Below, piece after piece: positions 10,538 through 24,290 of a DNA stretch of 64,000 nt. Position 1 is the first letter of the stretch; the number at the start of each line of letters is the position of its first letter. Under the pieces are notes generated by a model. The model was not told the DNA's origin and did not search any database. It saw only the letters and a program-made list of their open reading frames with translations. A program made the position numbers and the translations under genes. Source of the DNA: Camellia lanceoleosa (lineage: Eukaryota; Streptophyta; Magnoliopsida; Ericales; Theaceae); the NCBI GenBank assembly GCA_025200525.1, contig CM045758.1, forward strand, positions 57,631,649 to 57,695,648, read 5' to 3'.

Positions 10538-13225
10538 TTATTTAATAGGCTTTAGTCCCATTCCCCTCGATGAATTCTCAACTAGCTCTTTTGCTAACCC
10601 TTTAGTTAGTGGATCCGCTATGTTGTTTTTAGACTTAACATATTCTATGGAAATAATTCCATTAGAGAGTTGTTGTTTTACGGTGTTATGTCGACGACGA
10701 ATGTGTCGTGACTTACCATTATACATATGACTCTGTGCTCTACCTATAGCTGATTGACTATCACAATGTATGCATATAGCAGGCACCGGTTTTGGCCATA
10801 TTGGAATATCTTCAAGAAAGTGGTGAAACCATTCTGCCTCTTCCCCTGCTTTGTCTAAGGCTATGAATTCTGATTCCATAGTAGACCTAGCAATACAAGT
10901 CTGTTTGGAAAATTTCCAAGATACAGCCGCTCCACCAAGAGTAAAGACATACCCACTGGTGGACTTTGAGTCTTTAGTATCCGATATCCAATTTGCATCA
11001 CAGTATCCTTCAAGTACTGCTGGATATCTAGTATAATTAAGTCCAATGGCACAGGTAAATCGGAGATATCTCAGAACCCTTATAATTGCTTTCCAGTGTT
11101 CTACTCCTGGATTACTCGTATATCTACTTAATTTACTTACTGCATAAGCTATATCTGGGCGAGTGCAGTTCATCAAGTACATTAAGCTTCCAATAATTTG
11201 AGCATACTCTAATTGAGAAATACTTTCTTGTACATTCTTAGAAAGATACAAATTAATATCTACAGGTGTTCTAGCAAGATGATCATCATCTTTGCTGAAT
11301 TTGTCAAGTATTTTCTCAATGTAATGAGATTGTGACAAAGCATATCCTTCTGATGTTTTGGTAATTTTCATACCAAGAATTACATCAACAATGCCCATGT
11401 TCTTTATTTCAAAATGTTTATTCAACATTTTCTTGGTAGTTTTAATCAAGCCATTATTACTACCTATGATGAGCATATCATCTATATAAAGACATACAAT
11501 GACATAACCTTTGTTTGTGTCTTTAATATAAACACATTTGTCACACTCATTAATTTTAAATCCATTTGACATCATTGCCTTGTCAAATTTCTCATGCCAT
11601 TGCTTTGGCGCTTGTTTTAAACCATATAATGATTTAACCAATTTACACACTTTCTTTTCTTTCCCTGGAATAGAAAACCCTTCTGGTTGTTCTATGTAAA
11701 TTTCTTCCTCTAACTCACCATTTAAGAAAGCGGTTTTCACATCCATTAGATGAATTTCTAGATTGTATAGAGATGCAATGGCAATTAGCATTCTAATGAA
11801 TGTTATTCTAGTAATTGGTGAGTATTTGTCAAAGTAATCAAGACCTTCTTTTTGTCTAAAACCTTTGACCACAAGTCTTGCCTTGTATTTGTCAATTGAT
11901 CCATCTGCTTTCATTTTCCTTTTTGAAAATCCACTTATACCCAAGAGGTTTACAACCTGGTGGCAAATCCACCAATTCCCAAGTGTGATTTTGCAAGATG
12001 GATTCAACTTCACTATTGACAGCTTCTTTCCATAAAGGAGCTTCAAGACTGGACATAGCCTCTTTAAAAGTTAAAGGCTCATTTTCTAACAAATATGTTA
12101 GAAAATTTGGATCAAAAGATTTTGAGGTTTTAGCACGTTTACTACGCCTAGGTTCCTCTTCCTCATTTTGATCTAACTCTTGTTCTTGGTCATGTTCTTG
12201 ATCCTTACTAGTAATAGCATCAAAAGATCTTTTATTGTTACTAGTCTCTTGTCCAGTCTTATTTGGAAATACATGTTCAAAGAAAGATACATTCCATGAT
12301 TCAATAATAGTATTTACATGCATTTCAGAATGTTCTGATTTATGAATCAAAAACCGATATGCACTATTATTCTTGGCATAACCAATAAAAAGGAAATCAA
12401 TGGTCTTAGGACCTATCTTAGTCTTTTTAGGACTAGGTATAGCTACTTTAGCCAAACACTCCCACATTTTTAAGTATTTGTAGGATGGTACTCTTCCATG
12501 CCACAATTCATAAGGTGTTTAATTCACTTCCTTTCGGGGTACTTTATTTAAAATATAATTTGCAGAAAGTATTGCTTCCCCCCACAAGTTCTGAGGTAAT
12601 CCAGAACTTATTAACATGGCATTCATCATTTCTTTTAAAGTCCTATTTTTCTTTTCAGCAATTTCATTTTGCTGATGTGAGTAAGGAGCGGTAGTTTGAT
12701 GAATTATTCCATGTTCTTTACAAAATTTACCAAAAGGTGATTCATATTCACCACTTCTATCACTTCTAAGTTTCTTGATTTTCTTACCAAGTTGATTTTC
12801 AAGTTCATTCTTATATTGAATGAAAGTTTTCAAAGCTTCATCCTTGGTTCGAATTAAATAAACATAACTATATCTAGTATAGTCGTTTATAAAAGTGATA
12901 AAATATTTTTTCCCACGTCTAGTTTGAATTGATTTAAAATCACAAATGTCACTATGAATTAATTCAAGTGGTTCCGTACTTCTTTTAATTGAATGAAAAG
13001 GAGTTTTAGATAATTTTGCTTCAACACAAATTTCACATTTATGATTTGAATCAATGTCAAATTTAGGTAAACATTCCATATTAATTAATCTACGCAAAAA
13101 TCCATAATTAACATGTCCTAGTCTACCATGCCATAAATTTGAAGACTTAAGCAAGTAAGAAGAAGATGTATTATTATTAATAACTGAGGGTACAACGGTC
13201 ATTACATTTAACTTGAAAAGGCCAT
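10538..13225 (-). pseudogene. Copia pol: integrase, reverse transcriptase, RNase H (broken)
   Basis: From right to left the minus-strand frames give the pre-integrase zinc finger (LWHGRLGH ... CEICVEAK), the integrase core with LIHSDICDF, FINDYTRYSYVYL and the NEIAEKKNRT block, then the reverse transcriptase ([53 protein letters not shown]) and RNase H ([34 protein letters not shown]). It ends [11 protein letters not shown] and a short tail. Two breaks are clear: an in-frame TAA at 12519-12521, where a lysine codon is expected, and a one-base frameshift near 11920, where an extra base follows the WIFKK codons. The catalytic YIDD, both visible integrase aspartates and the RNase H acidic residues remain. 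Residues before 13225 in the open frame come from the inserted gypsy LTR and are not copia. Confidence 0.93.
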
Positions 13226-16200
13226 TGTAGACGTCCCCGAACGCCTCGGGAGGGAATGAGTCCCCCATTCTGTTCGTTTTGGGCTCACTACAGTTCAGGA
13301 CTCTAATTGTCACGGTTCGTAATCTGAACCAAAGAGTCCAAATCCGACAAATCGTTTTGAGAAAACAGATTTTTAGAAAAAGAAGTGCCAAACATGGACT
13401 GCTTTGCCAGATACAGAGTCGCCACCTAAATATTTTATTTTGGGGGAAATTTAGGAAACCCTGACTCGTTTGCCTAAGGCCACGTGTCCGTCATCACCAA
13501 AGTTGCCTCAGCTCGGGAACTTGGGTACGATTGGGGAAGGTCACTTCGTGAGCACCCCCGCTCGCCCGATCAAAGATCGGTTTCTACTAACCATGATATC
13601 TAGTTTTGAAAACATTATGCGTTTTTATTCCGGTTATTAGCCTAGATTTACTACGTGATGCGCACAGCATACAAGTATAAACCAGGTCGCCTGAATTGGA
13701 ACAAAACATTTCATGTTTTTTTTTTAAAAGATGGTTTGCTACTCACAAGTAGGCTTAAAATGCAGATTTTTCCACCCTCAGGTGGGCTTAGAAAAGATGG
13801 TTTTGCCACTATCTAGTGGGCTTAAAACTTACAGTCAATGCATTGTTCCAATCCAAATAACCCAACCTTCACCCACAGGCATTCAGGCAGTTATATCACA
13901 TAAGCAAATAGCCTCATAGTAAGCATGTTATCATGGCAGTCACTCACACGCATGCAAGGATGCTAAAGCGTAAAAACTCACCGAGTACTCCAAGCCAAAA
14001 CAGAAGCTAATTAGAAATCCATGCATGACCCTAATTATACAGAAATGCCTAATGCAACACATATAATAATGCAACTATAGCAGGCTCGGCTATTCTAAAC
14101 ATGGCATATGGAATGCTACAGCTAACAAGTATTCAACTTGGAATTGAAATACAATGCAGTGAGTTATGATGCGACGAGCCCGGTACATGCAAAACAGATG
14201 AATAAATGCAAACATGCTGTCATACTGTATGCTAATTGAAACATGCCCTATTCTAACCATCATAAGCTGGTAAATAAAAGGGAGAAAGACGTGGGATTAG
14301 AAGACATACATCACACGCACGCACACTTATTACAGTTGTGCCCTCACTCAGAGGGTCCAAATAAATAATATACAGTCCGAATACAGTACAAAACCCTAAT
14401 TAATTAACAAATTATCCTAGGAAAGCTGTAAACTAGTATGCAAGCTAGGGACTGCCTCGACTCTGCTCCGGATGATGGATGATGCATGTTTGAGTTGCTT
14501 GGCACGGAAATCCATTGCGACGCCCCGATTAGCCTCTGTTTACAGTTTATGCTCGGAATATTGTGCAAAGCTTTGAAAGGCTGTTGATTCTTGATTTGCT
14601 GCAACAAAGAGCAAGAAAGGGGCATGGCAATGTATTTTCACATATGTATGCTTACCTCGATCCTCGTGCCACCAATCACGCATCTCGATGCATGATGGTC
14701 GAGGAGTCGATTTGCATGACTCAATATGGAATGAATGCACATGAAAACATAACAAGGCCTAGACTCCATCATGGATAATCCAGAGTGTCGGCGACAGGGA
14801 ATTGAGACACGTTTCGTCACTCAAAGTACGAAACGTCCCTCGTTTCCCGTGCTCGGGCTAACTCCTATCCCAAACACAATGCAATATGCATGACATGCAT
14901 GAATGTAACTAATACACAACCTAGCATACACAATGCTATGGAATGGCATACACAATGCTCGATGTAACACGATATGCATGATGCTCTAACATGCGACCTA
15001 GCATACGCAATGCTATGAAATGAAATGGCATACGCAATGCATAATGGACTTACACCAACATAAGTGGACCTCAGTCGCACTCACATCAGTGGCCATAAGA
15101 TGAAAATGAGACACTTGAGATGCGTGCACATATGCATGCAAACTGAGGACCAATCCTAAGACACGAATGCCACTCTACCAAAGCATGGCAAGGCATGGAA
15201 TATGGCATACAAACATGCGAATTTTAGCACAAAAATATGATGCTAAACAGCCCCGAATCATGGCAATATGGCACCCGATGCATGAGATGAACCTCGAAAC
15301 TCAAAACTAGTCATACGCAATGACCTATAGCTATACAAAGCATGCACTATTTGATCATGAAGCATGAAGATAGAGTCAAGGCAGTCCCAAAACATGAACT
15401 TTCTTAGTTCAAAACAAGGCCAAAAGGTGCTAGCAAGATGGGCTAAAGTAGCATGCAATTTTGACTAGTAAACAAGGGTTACATGACATGTATATGAAGC
15501 AAGTGAGAAATAATCAAACCAGCAAAAATCAGTGAATAAAACAAGCCAAAATATGCCCAAATAACCATGGAAATGCAGCCAACACATGCACGAAGGAGGG
15601 GCTCCTTTAAAGGGCATACAAAGGGATTATTAGGCACATGCAAGATAAACATGAAGCATGACCAAAAAAACTCTGGAAATAAAATATGGTAGTCCCAAAA
15701 CTCACCAAATTGACCCTGGAAAGTGACTTTAAAACATGTAAAGAGGGGTCCCTTTGAAAGGCCAAAATGGCCATCAAACAAGTCAAGGTGAGAGGGGGTC
15801 ACCCCCCTCTGATTTGGAGGCTCAAAATAGCATCAAAGACACTGGAAATCCACTAGATTCTAGTGGCTAGAAGGCCAAACAAAGCATGCCATTGGAGCTT
15901 AGGTGTAAGGCTCAAAACAAGGGACAATCAAGCATTCAAGGAAGCATGTGACCTCAAATAAGAAAATGTCCTTAATAAAACATGAAGACGATGTCAATAC
16001 AAGCCTTTTTCTAGTTTATAACAAGTCCCAAAAATGAACATAAATAGGGCTAATCTATCATGCAAAAATGGCCCTAAAAGAGAGAATAGAGACAAGGGAC
16101 AACATCTGGTCCCAAATGGCAAAGATCCCTTCAACAAAGTTGAAGAGGGGCTCAAAATAAGGCACTTTACAGTTTACATCAAGTCTCAAAGATGAACAGA

Positions 16201-17892
16201 AGTGAGGCTAAATCATCATGCAAGAAAAAGGCCTAAAAGAGGGATAAAGAGGCAAGTGGTAGCACCTGACCTCAATCAAAGGAGAGCCCTTCAATAAAGT
16301 TCAAGAGGGGCTCAAAAAAAGACATTTCACAGTTTATGACCAAGTCCAAAACAGCTCACAAAGAAGCCTGAAATATCATGCAAAAATAGGCCTAAAGGAG
16401 AGTTTAAACACAAAGGGTGAGGAGGAGACCTCAAACAAAGTAAGACCCATGATCAAACATGGAGATGAGCTCAAAATATGACTATTTACAGTTTGGGTCG
16501 GAGCCCAAAAATTCTTGCAACAAAGGCTAAAATAGCATGCAAAATAAGGCAAGAAAGAGGGAAAATGGGACTCACCCTTGTAGAACCAAGCTTCAACAGC
16601 TTTTGGACCAGATTTGAGAGCTCTTAACCTCTGGAAAACAGCCTCAAGTTGCTGGAATGGATGTTGGAGGTGTGGTGCTATGAGTTGTAGTGTAAAGGGG
16701 GCAAGAACCTTAGGGTTTGAAGGGCTTGGAAGAGAGGGAGAGGGAGAGTTGTATGCAAGGCTTAAAACCAATTTTGTAACCCTCTAAAATGAAGCTGGGG
16801 GGGCTAGTTTTATAGAGGGAGGAGTGAAGGAAATGGGGGAAAAATGAAATTCAAATTTTCCCCCCAAAAGACCCCCCTTCGGATACAGGATCTGGGGGGA
16901 AAAAGATAGCATATTTGTAAGGAACCAGGTGAGGGGGTCATGGCCGGCCAGGTTAAGAGGGTTCAGGTGGCCGGCTGGCCACCTCCCCTGGCGGGCCGGC
17001 CAGGGTCAAAAGGGTCAATGAGAATTAGTGGCCGGCCACTCCAGAAAACTAGTCTCCCATGTGTGCACAACACAGCTATGTGGAGAAAAACTAGGAAATA
17101 TAACCCAAGAGAGAGAAAAACCAACTTTTTAGAGGGGTTCAAAAGGGTCAGGAACAATTGCTGGCCGGCCATGTGATATTGGTGGCCTTCTAGGTGTGTA
17201 CAACACAAATATGTGGTTGAGGGCCAAAGAAAGTGGCCCGGGAATGGTCAACACCAGCTTTCTAGCGAGGAGAACGGGCGACGGAGAGCGATAAACGAAT
17301 AAAGCTGGTCTACAGCACAATTGTTGGCCTCCCACCCTTCTATGACCTTCATAACAATGAAAATAAGGTCCCTGCCAAAAATGGACCCAAACCGATGCAA
17401 ATCGAAGGTTCGGGGGCCGAAACATGCACCATGAGGCCCCGAAAACTGACTGTTAAGCACCGGATGTGGCGTTCGATCACAAAGTTGGTCTCTCGGACCA
17501 CAGTGTCCCTCAAAAGGGAGGAAATAAGGTGTATGCCAAAAACCGGAGCAAACGGAGGTGGTTAAGCGGTCTCGAACCGAGGCACATGGCTGACGGCTCC
17601 GAAAAATAGAAAACCGGGCTCCAAACGGGAAAAATGGCCTACGACCACGAAACGTAGCCTACGGCCATTGCGAGATAATCTACGAGACCTCTCCCTCCCT
17701 TCAGGAAGAGAAAACGGAGAAAACGGGACCTGGTTCGCAAACCGAGGCAAGGCACAAAAGAGTCCGGAAGTTCGGAGGCAAGGCTCGCAGTCGAGACTCC
17801 GCAACCTCAAAACGAGCACAATATGCAACATCACCAAGCGCTCAATCGGTGACGTCTGAGTCGTAAGGTCGGTCAAAAATGGGGTGTCTACA
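13226..17892 (-). repeat. Gypsy 3' LTR (4667 bp)
   Basis: Plus-strand edges are TGTAGACGTCCCC and GGGGTGTCTACA. It matches 27471-32117 along its length, with small indels and scattered substitutions. Near 14040-14110 a stretch is replaced in the other copy. It includes clustered near-repeats of GGCATACGCAATGC (14890-15040) and CGGCCGGCC-rich blocks (16940-17170). The minus ORF at 16376-16771 recurs in the other LTR, but only because the LTRs are copies; it has no recognised product. Confidence 0.93.
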
Positions 17893-17905
17893 GTTGCCCC
17901 TCTTT
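17893..17905 (-). promoter_or_regulatory. Gypsy polypurine tract
   Basis: On the minus strand AAAGAGGGGCAAC directly precedes the 3' LTR start TGTAGACACC. It is placed as expected for plus-strand DNA priming and fixes the element's orientation. Confidence 0.85.
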
Positions 17906-18929
17906 GACAGAACTCGAAAGTCATAAGTGATGGGAGTGAAAGTCAAAGCCTAGAGACGACCCATTTTTGACGAGGCCGAAGACTTAGACAAACATACTAG
18001 ATAACAGAGAATTGTGCCCGCAGGCAGGAGGCAAAATGCAAAGCGGTATGCACAAAACCGGATGTAACTTGATGATCACGCGAAGCAGCGAGCTGTAATG
18101 AAGCAAGTATTCACAAAAAGATGCAATAGTTTTAAGCAAGAATGCAAAACAACAATTACACTTCATGCAGTTTAAGAATGCAGAGATTTATTCAATTCTC
18201 ACCACATCTCACACGGAGAAGATATAATACTTGTGCGGCTCGTCTGGTTGCACCAGCCTCAAATGAACCGTACATACAATATTGTGCCTCGGCAATGTCT
18301 TATCTCATGCTGATGTGGGAATCTTTCGTTTCTTCTTGGTTGAACTGCAGGTACTACTTTTCTCCCTGACTATGGTTGCAGCTTTCCCTATTCTCCAACA
18401 GGGTGACAGACTAGGTTGATTCGGTATCCAGAATTGAGGCGCATACATATGCTATCTCAATCTATGGGGCTGCCATACAGATTTTAAGCCGAGGATATAC
18501 CCCTGGGTATTTAAACCAGACTTTAGTCTCGAAAATCCCGAACCTTTGCATTCTAGGCAAGAGCCATTCGAACTCTAGTTTCCACCGTCTCAATTGATCT
18601 CCTAAGAACTCACTGCTAACACAGGCAGGTGGCTATACCAGACCACTGGAAGTCGTTCGGGCACGACAAACACCAAAGGAATTGCACCTTTAGAGGATTT
18701 AAGGTCTCCTAGATCCAGGAGTGCACAAGACAGTGCGAAGGATGATGCAGGATTTAAGGTCTCCTGGACCAGGCAGTAAAATAGATACGATGCAATGGAT
18801 GTAATAGATGTGATGCAATAGATAATAGATGCGATGCAACAGAAAGTACAATAGATACAAAGGGTGAACACACGCCAACCACGCTGGACTCGTGAGTGGA
18901 GGAAGAACAAAGAAAATCAATCAGGAGCG
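17906..18929 (-). other. Gypsy 3' untranslated region, part adjoining the LTR
   Basis: About 1 kb between the polypurine tract and the tandem array. It contains short repeats of GGATTTAAGGTCTCCTRGA (18696-18775) and ATAGATRYGATGCAA runs (18780-18860). No pol or extra ORF is recognised. Confidence 0.55.
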
Positions 18930-20580
18930 CGTTCCATGCAACCTAAGATAAATTCCAAACACGCTGAAATCGTGCGAGGAAGGGGAGGCTCCAAAAACAA
19001 CCCGTCCAGCGCATCTACAACGCAACCTGGGATAAATTCTAAATACGCTGAAATCGTGTGAGGAAAAGAACACTCTAACCACACTGAAATCGTGAGAAGA
19101 GGTCCGAAAACAATTGCTGAAGTGCACGCACAACGCAACCGGAGATAAGATCCAAACACGCTGAAACCGTGTGAGGAAAAGAACACTCTAACCATGCTGA
19201 AATTGTGAGAAGAGGTCTGAAAACAACCGCTCAAGTGCGCGCACAACGCAACCTGAGATAAAATCCAAACACACTGAAATCGTGTGAGGAACAGGACACT
19301 CAAAACACGCTGAAATCGTGAGAGGAGGTCTGAAAACAACCGCCCAAGTGCGCGCACAACGCAACCTAAGATAAAATCCAAACACGCTGAAATCGTGTGA
19401 GGAACGGGAGACTCAAACCACGCTGAAATCGTGAGAGGAGGTCCAACAACCCACCCAACGCGTCTACAATGCAACCTGGGATAAAATCCAAACATGCTGA
19501 AATCGTGTGAGGAAGAGAACACTCTAACCACGCTGAAATCGTGAGAAGAGGTCTGAAAACAACCGCTCAAGTGCGCACACAATGCAACCTGAGATAAATT
19601 CCAAACACCCTGAAATCGTGTGAGGAACGGGACACTCAAACCACGCTGAAATTGTGAGAGGAGGTCCAACAACCCGCCCAGCGCGTCTACAACGCAACCT
19701 AAGATAAAATCCAAACACGCTGAAATCGTGTGAGGAAGAGAACACTCTAACCACGCTGAAATCGTGAGAAGAAGTCCGAAAACAACCGCTCAAGTGCGCA
19801 CACAACGCAACCTGAGATAAATTTTAAACACGCTGAAATCGTGTGAGGAACGGGACACTCAAACCACGCTGAAATCGTGAGAGGAGGTCCAATAACCCGC
19901 CCAGCGCGTTTACAACGTAACCTGGGATAAAATCTAAACACGCTGAAATCGTGTGAGGAAGAGAACACTCTAACCACGCTGAAATCGTGAGAAGAGGTCC
20001 GGAAACAACCGCTCAAGTGCGCGCACAACGTAACCTGTGATAAATTCAAACACGCTGAAATCGTGTGAGGAACGGGACACTCAAACCACACTGAAATTGT
20101 GAGAGGAGGTCCAAAAACAACCGCCCAGTGCGTCTACAACGCAACCTAGGATAAAATCCAAGCATGCTAAAATCGTGTGAGGAAGAGAACACTCTAACCA
20201 CACTGAAATCGTGAGAAGAGGTCTAAAAACAACCGCTCAAGTGCGCGCACAACGCAACCTCAGATAAATTCCAAACACGTTGAAATCGTGTGAGGAATGG
20301 GACACTCAAACCACGCTAAAATCGTGAAAAGATGTCCAACAACCCGCCCAGCGCATCTACAATGCAACCTGGGATAAAATCCAAACACGCTGAAATTGTG
20401 TGAGGAAGAGAACACTCTAGCCACACTAAAATCGTGAGAAGAGGTTCGAAAACAACCGCTCAAGTGCGCGCACAACGTAACCTGAGATAAATTCCAAACA
20501 CGCTGAAATCGTGTGAGGAAAAGAACACTCTAACCACGCTGAAATCGTGAGAAGAGGTAAACAACTCGGGAGCGTGTTCC
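18930..20580 (-). repeat. Satellite-like tandem array, about 113-bp unit, in the gypsy 3' region
   Basis: About fourteen to fifteen units follow head to tail; unit starts fall near 19045, 19158, 19270, 19384, 19494, 19607, 19718 and 19829. Each unit holds two copies of a 15-nt dyad CACGCTGAAATCGTG (CACG/CGTG arms), one followed by TGAGGAA and the other by AGAAGAGG or AGAGGAGG. Two unit types can be told apart by GAACACTCTAACC ... CGCTCAAGTGCGC versus GGGACACTCAAACC ... CGCCCAGCGCGTC. From about 19384 to 20400 they alternate, giving a roughly 225-bp dimer. Long minus-strand frames across it (18917-19714 and others) are a by-product of repetition and not genes. Confidence 0.9.
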
Positions 20581-23500
20581 ACGCAACCTAAGTTGAGTCC
20601 CAGGGGACAACGATCCTAAACGCTGCTTAGCGTAAAAGGATAAACAATAAGAGATAACACAAGACGCAAATAAATGCAATAAGTGCGATGATACGATACA
20701 TGTTGTAAGCAATGTGGAGCGTGATGTTTAAGGAATGCAATAAACAAACAAAGCGGCACTTTAGAAAGCACCTCATGGAGTGAGTGGCGGTAAACCGCTT
20801 TACTCTCGCGGGGAATGGTACTCAGGGAGAGCACTTCTGATCACCATTCTGGCTTGAAACAGTGAAACAGTCAACACAGTATTCTGTTCACTTTGAACAC
20901 ACAGCTCGCATCGGCATACTGCTTATTCTGAACACGCAGCTCATAACACAATATTCTACTTATTTTGGAACATACGGCTCACGCAGGACACTGCTGATTC
21001 TGAACACACGGTCCGTTCTGAACACAACTCATTCTGAACTCACAGCCCATAACACAGTATTTTGTTTATTCGGCACACAGCTCATACAAGACACTGCTCA
21101 TTCTGAACATACAGGATGCAATGACGGAACTTGTAGAAGTTGAAACAATCTTAGATGCCCGACATTTTCCCTCTTTTCTTTTGCTCTGTAGTCCGGAACT
21201 TAAATAGCTTCAGATAGATCTTTGTTTTACTATTCTGACATGACCTGGGTTGAACCATGCGACTTTATGAAAGAACTGATCCTTTTTTGCACAAATGTGG
21301 AGAACGACACGGCACTCTGAGCACAAAATGATTTTTGAAATTGAAATGAGAAAAGGGTTCTCAACCGGGTATTGAGCCTACAACTGACCACAGCCAAAAC
21401 GACTCAACAATGGAAAACAAAGGTAGAACGACCTAAACACAACTCAACAAAGGAAAAACAAGGTAAAATAACCTAAACACATTTGTTGACAATTAAACGA
21501 CTTAAAACAAGAAATGAGACAAACAAAACGCACAAATACAACACTCAGCTGTGTTACAAAGGCGAGAGACCTCTCGGTACACGAGGAGCCAGTTTCACCG
21601 GGTATTGTTTCCCACCCTTTCTCATTTGTGATTCTCACATCACTCGGCCCTCAAGCTCTATTTTTCTGAAAAAGCCCTTTCCTCACTTTTTTTCTCAGTG
21701 CACACCTCTCTATTCTTCAATCTCTCATTTTAAATCCCTCCCCTGGGTGGTTGATGGATAAACAGAAAGTTGTGGGCTCTTGCCCCTAACATTCCGCTAG
21801 ATTCTTCTTCTTCTGAACGCAGCTAGTGAGTTTCTCCCGCAGAGGGGCTGTGCTACAACTGGGTGTGTAGCAAATCTGCAGCTGACATCGGTTGACGATG
21901 CTCTGCTGGGGAGTTTGGATGTGATCAGATCTGTCCAGATGAGGGAGTGGAATATCTTGATCCATTCCAGTTCGTGCTTTGCACTTGGCTTGATACCTCG
22001 TTGTTCGGAGGGTGAGAGAGCTTTCAGCCCTTTTGCTGTTAACTTTAGTTGTGCCCTTTTCTGGTAGGTAGAGTGCCCTTCTTGGCAAGTATTGTGGCAA
22101 TGGGGAAAAGACAGAGCACTTGACTCAACTGTGCCCCTAGTTCATCATTTCGATCATTTTTTTTGTTTTTGGCTTTCTAGTAAGACAATTTTGACCAAAA
22201 TGAGAGTTAGATTAACATGCTTTTTCAATTTTCTGATTTAAAATAATGCAAGTTAGGCTGTGAACACTGAAATTTTTCCCTTTTTGGGGTCGAAGAAATG
22301 GTCCAGTTTTGGAAAAATGGAATAATTTTTGAGGGAAAATTAGTCAACTCATTAAAAATTCTCAAAAACTATTTTTGCAAATGGCCACTGCTCAACGAGC
22401 ATGGAATCTGCTCTTGAGATGCACAACTTCAGATCCGAAGGAAAATTGCCCCCTGCTTGAAGAGAGCTTCCTGGCAACGAAAAGTTGCCCCTTGTTTGAA
22501 CGGCACCGCAGCGTGTTGAATGGTAATGGAAAGTTGCCCCTTGTTTAGATAGCACCGCGGTGCATTGTAGTCAGTCCTCAGAGTGACGAACACAACCAAA
22601 TTCTTGGATTCAGAGAAAGCAAAGATGATCAAAACCATTACATGGACACGGTCGAATTTTGAAGTTTTTACGGCTAGACTTCAGAATGAAGTTGCCTACG
22701 TATCCCAAAGATGGGAATCAAGCCTCACGTAGTTCGGGGTTAAGGTACACTCGGGTATTAACCTCTCTTTTTACGCTCTAACTTTTGCCAAGGCCGCCCT
22801 TCTGGGTTTTCAACCTTGCGAGCTTTGTTCTTCTTTTCTTTTCAATTTCATTTCTCTTTTTTCATCTTTTCTTTTCATTTCCTTCATTTTTTTTCTTCTT
22901 TTCTTCTTTTCATTCTTTGCATTTTTCTTTTTTTTCTTTTTCTTGCTCTAACTTTTGCCTAGGTCGCCCTTCCGGGTTTTCGGCCCAACGAGCCACTCAA
23001 GGGTAAAAGTGTAGCTTTGTCCATGTCAATTGGTTTTGAGATCCTGAAGTCATCTGAATCCAGGAGAATGGCTGCTGTTCGCTGACGATGCAGGAGTCCA
23101 TCCAATGGAGGGTGAATTTGCCCCTAGCGTTGCAGATAGGAACTCGGTTGTCCTTCAGCAATGTCTTCTTTTTTCCTCCCTTCTGGGGTTTGGCATTTTT
23201 GCCGATCTTCATTGATTTGTGGGATGATCCATCTTCGGCTCTTTAAGCACTATCTGGCATCTTTTGCCCCTAGTCTGAGGGGTGCTTCTGATATAGCTTT
23301 GCAAGCTTCTTTTGACGACGTCCGACCTTCTTGATCTGACTTCTCTACCCCTAGTTCGAGGGCTACTTCGAATATGGCCACACAGGCCTCACATTGCGGT
23401 TGACCGTTGAACACTCTGAATTAAGGTCTAAGGTTTGAAAGCAAGGGGTCGAGTCTCGAGGTTGAGGGCGATCCTAGGCTGCACAATCTCAGGAGCGATT

Positions 23501-24290
23501 CTACACAGGTCTTCACTGGACCGCGCAAAACATTTTTTGAAATCTTTTAAGAAAGCGACCAGTCGCTTGCACTGAACATAGTGTAGAACCAATCTGGATC
23601 AAGCTAGGATCCTTCCCAGTACTCACATTAACAAGCATGATCTCGATCATTAAGGGCTTAGCATGCCTCTCTTTTTCTCAATTGATCAAATTTTGCAAAA
23701 CCCAAGGAATTCCTTCCTCTTCATTTTTTATCACAATGTTTCGAAAAAAGTTTTGGAAAACTTAGGTTGATGCAATGAATTCAAGGCACAGAAAAGACAC
23801 AACTTCTAGTCAAATACTGCCATCTCATTTAGAATTTCTAACACAACTGGCACACGGCAGAAGCAAACACATAAGTGTAAAAAACCACTGCTGTTCATTC
23901 AAATCTGTTGGCATTACTAGCTCCAAGGCAGAAACAGACTCAAAAGAAAACGAAAAGACAAACACAAAACAAGCAAGTGATGTTTGAGGTAACATCTCCG
24001 AAATCACCCGACTCTTAACAAAACAGAACTGAGTCGATACAACAAGACAGACTCGACTCACTCAATATGAAAAGACTGACTCAAAACAAAGAGATAGACT
24101 CAAAACAAAACAACAGAACTGACTCAATACCCAAGCTAGAACGTACAAAACCCAGCATTCACAAATGCTTAAAACAGTGCGTGCCATACACCACATCTGA
24201 AATAAACTGAACGTCGCCCGCATGTGGTTCATCCCCCGATCACATCACATTATCCCCCCAAGTTCACCGATCCAGTGCCGATAGACTTTG
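20581..24290 (-). other. Gypsy internal noncoding region where pol would be expected
   Basis: No reverse transcriptase, RNase H, integrase or protease motif was found in either strand. Visible features are degenerate direct repeats of CTCATTCTGAACACACAG-like units (20860-21115), pyrimidine-rich runs (22840-22945), a duplicated CTAACTTTTGCC ... GGTCGCCCTTC block (22770 and 22950), repeats around AAAGTTGCCCCTTGTTT (22440-22550), and GGGATACGTAGGCAAC on the minus strand (22690-22710). From memory, the last motif is common in 3' regions of eudicot gypsy elements. GACTCAAAACAAAG-like runs lie at 24060-24130. Short ORFs here show no family. Confidence 0.6.

Noticed and set aside
16376..16771. 131-codon minus ORF found in both long gypsy LTRs (also 30597-30992)
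   Set aside because: Conservation is explained by the LTRs being copies of one another. The solo LTR does not keep it, and no domain is visible.
18917..20091. Long minus-strand ORFs (up to 265 codons) with repeating FSVFGFYPRLRC-like words
   Set aside because: They are translations of the 113-bp tandem array. Unit length is not a multiple of three and the frames move between units, so no protein is likely.
18930..20580. Regular repeats that could suggest a CRISPR array
   Set aside because: Repeats are directly tandem with no unique spacers of constant length, and the DNA is clearly plant nuclear.
22785..23006. Hydrophobic 73-codon ORF
   Set aside because: It comes from a TTTTCTTTTC-type pyrimidine run within the gypsy internal region.
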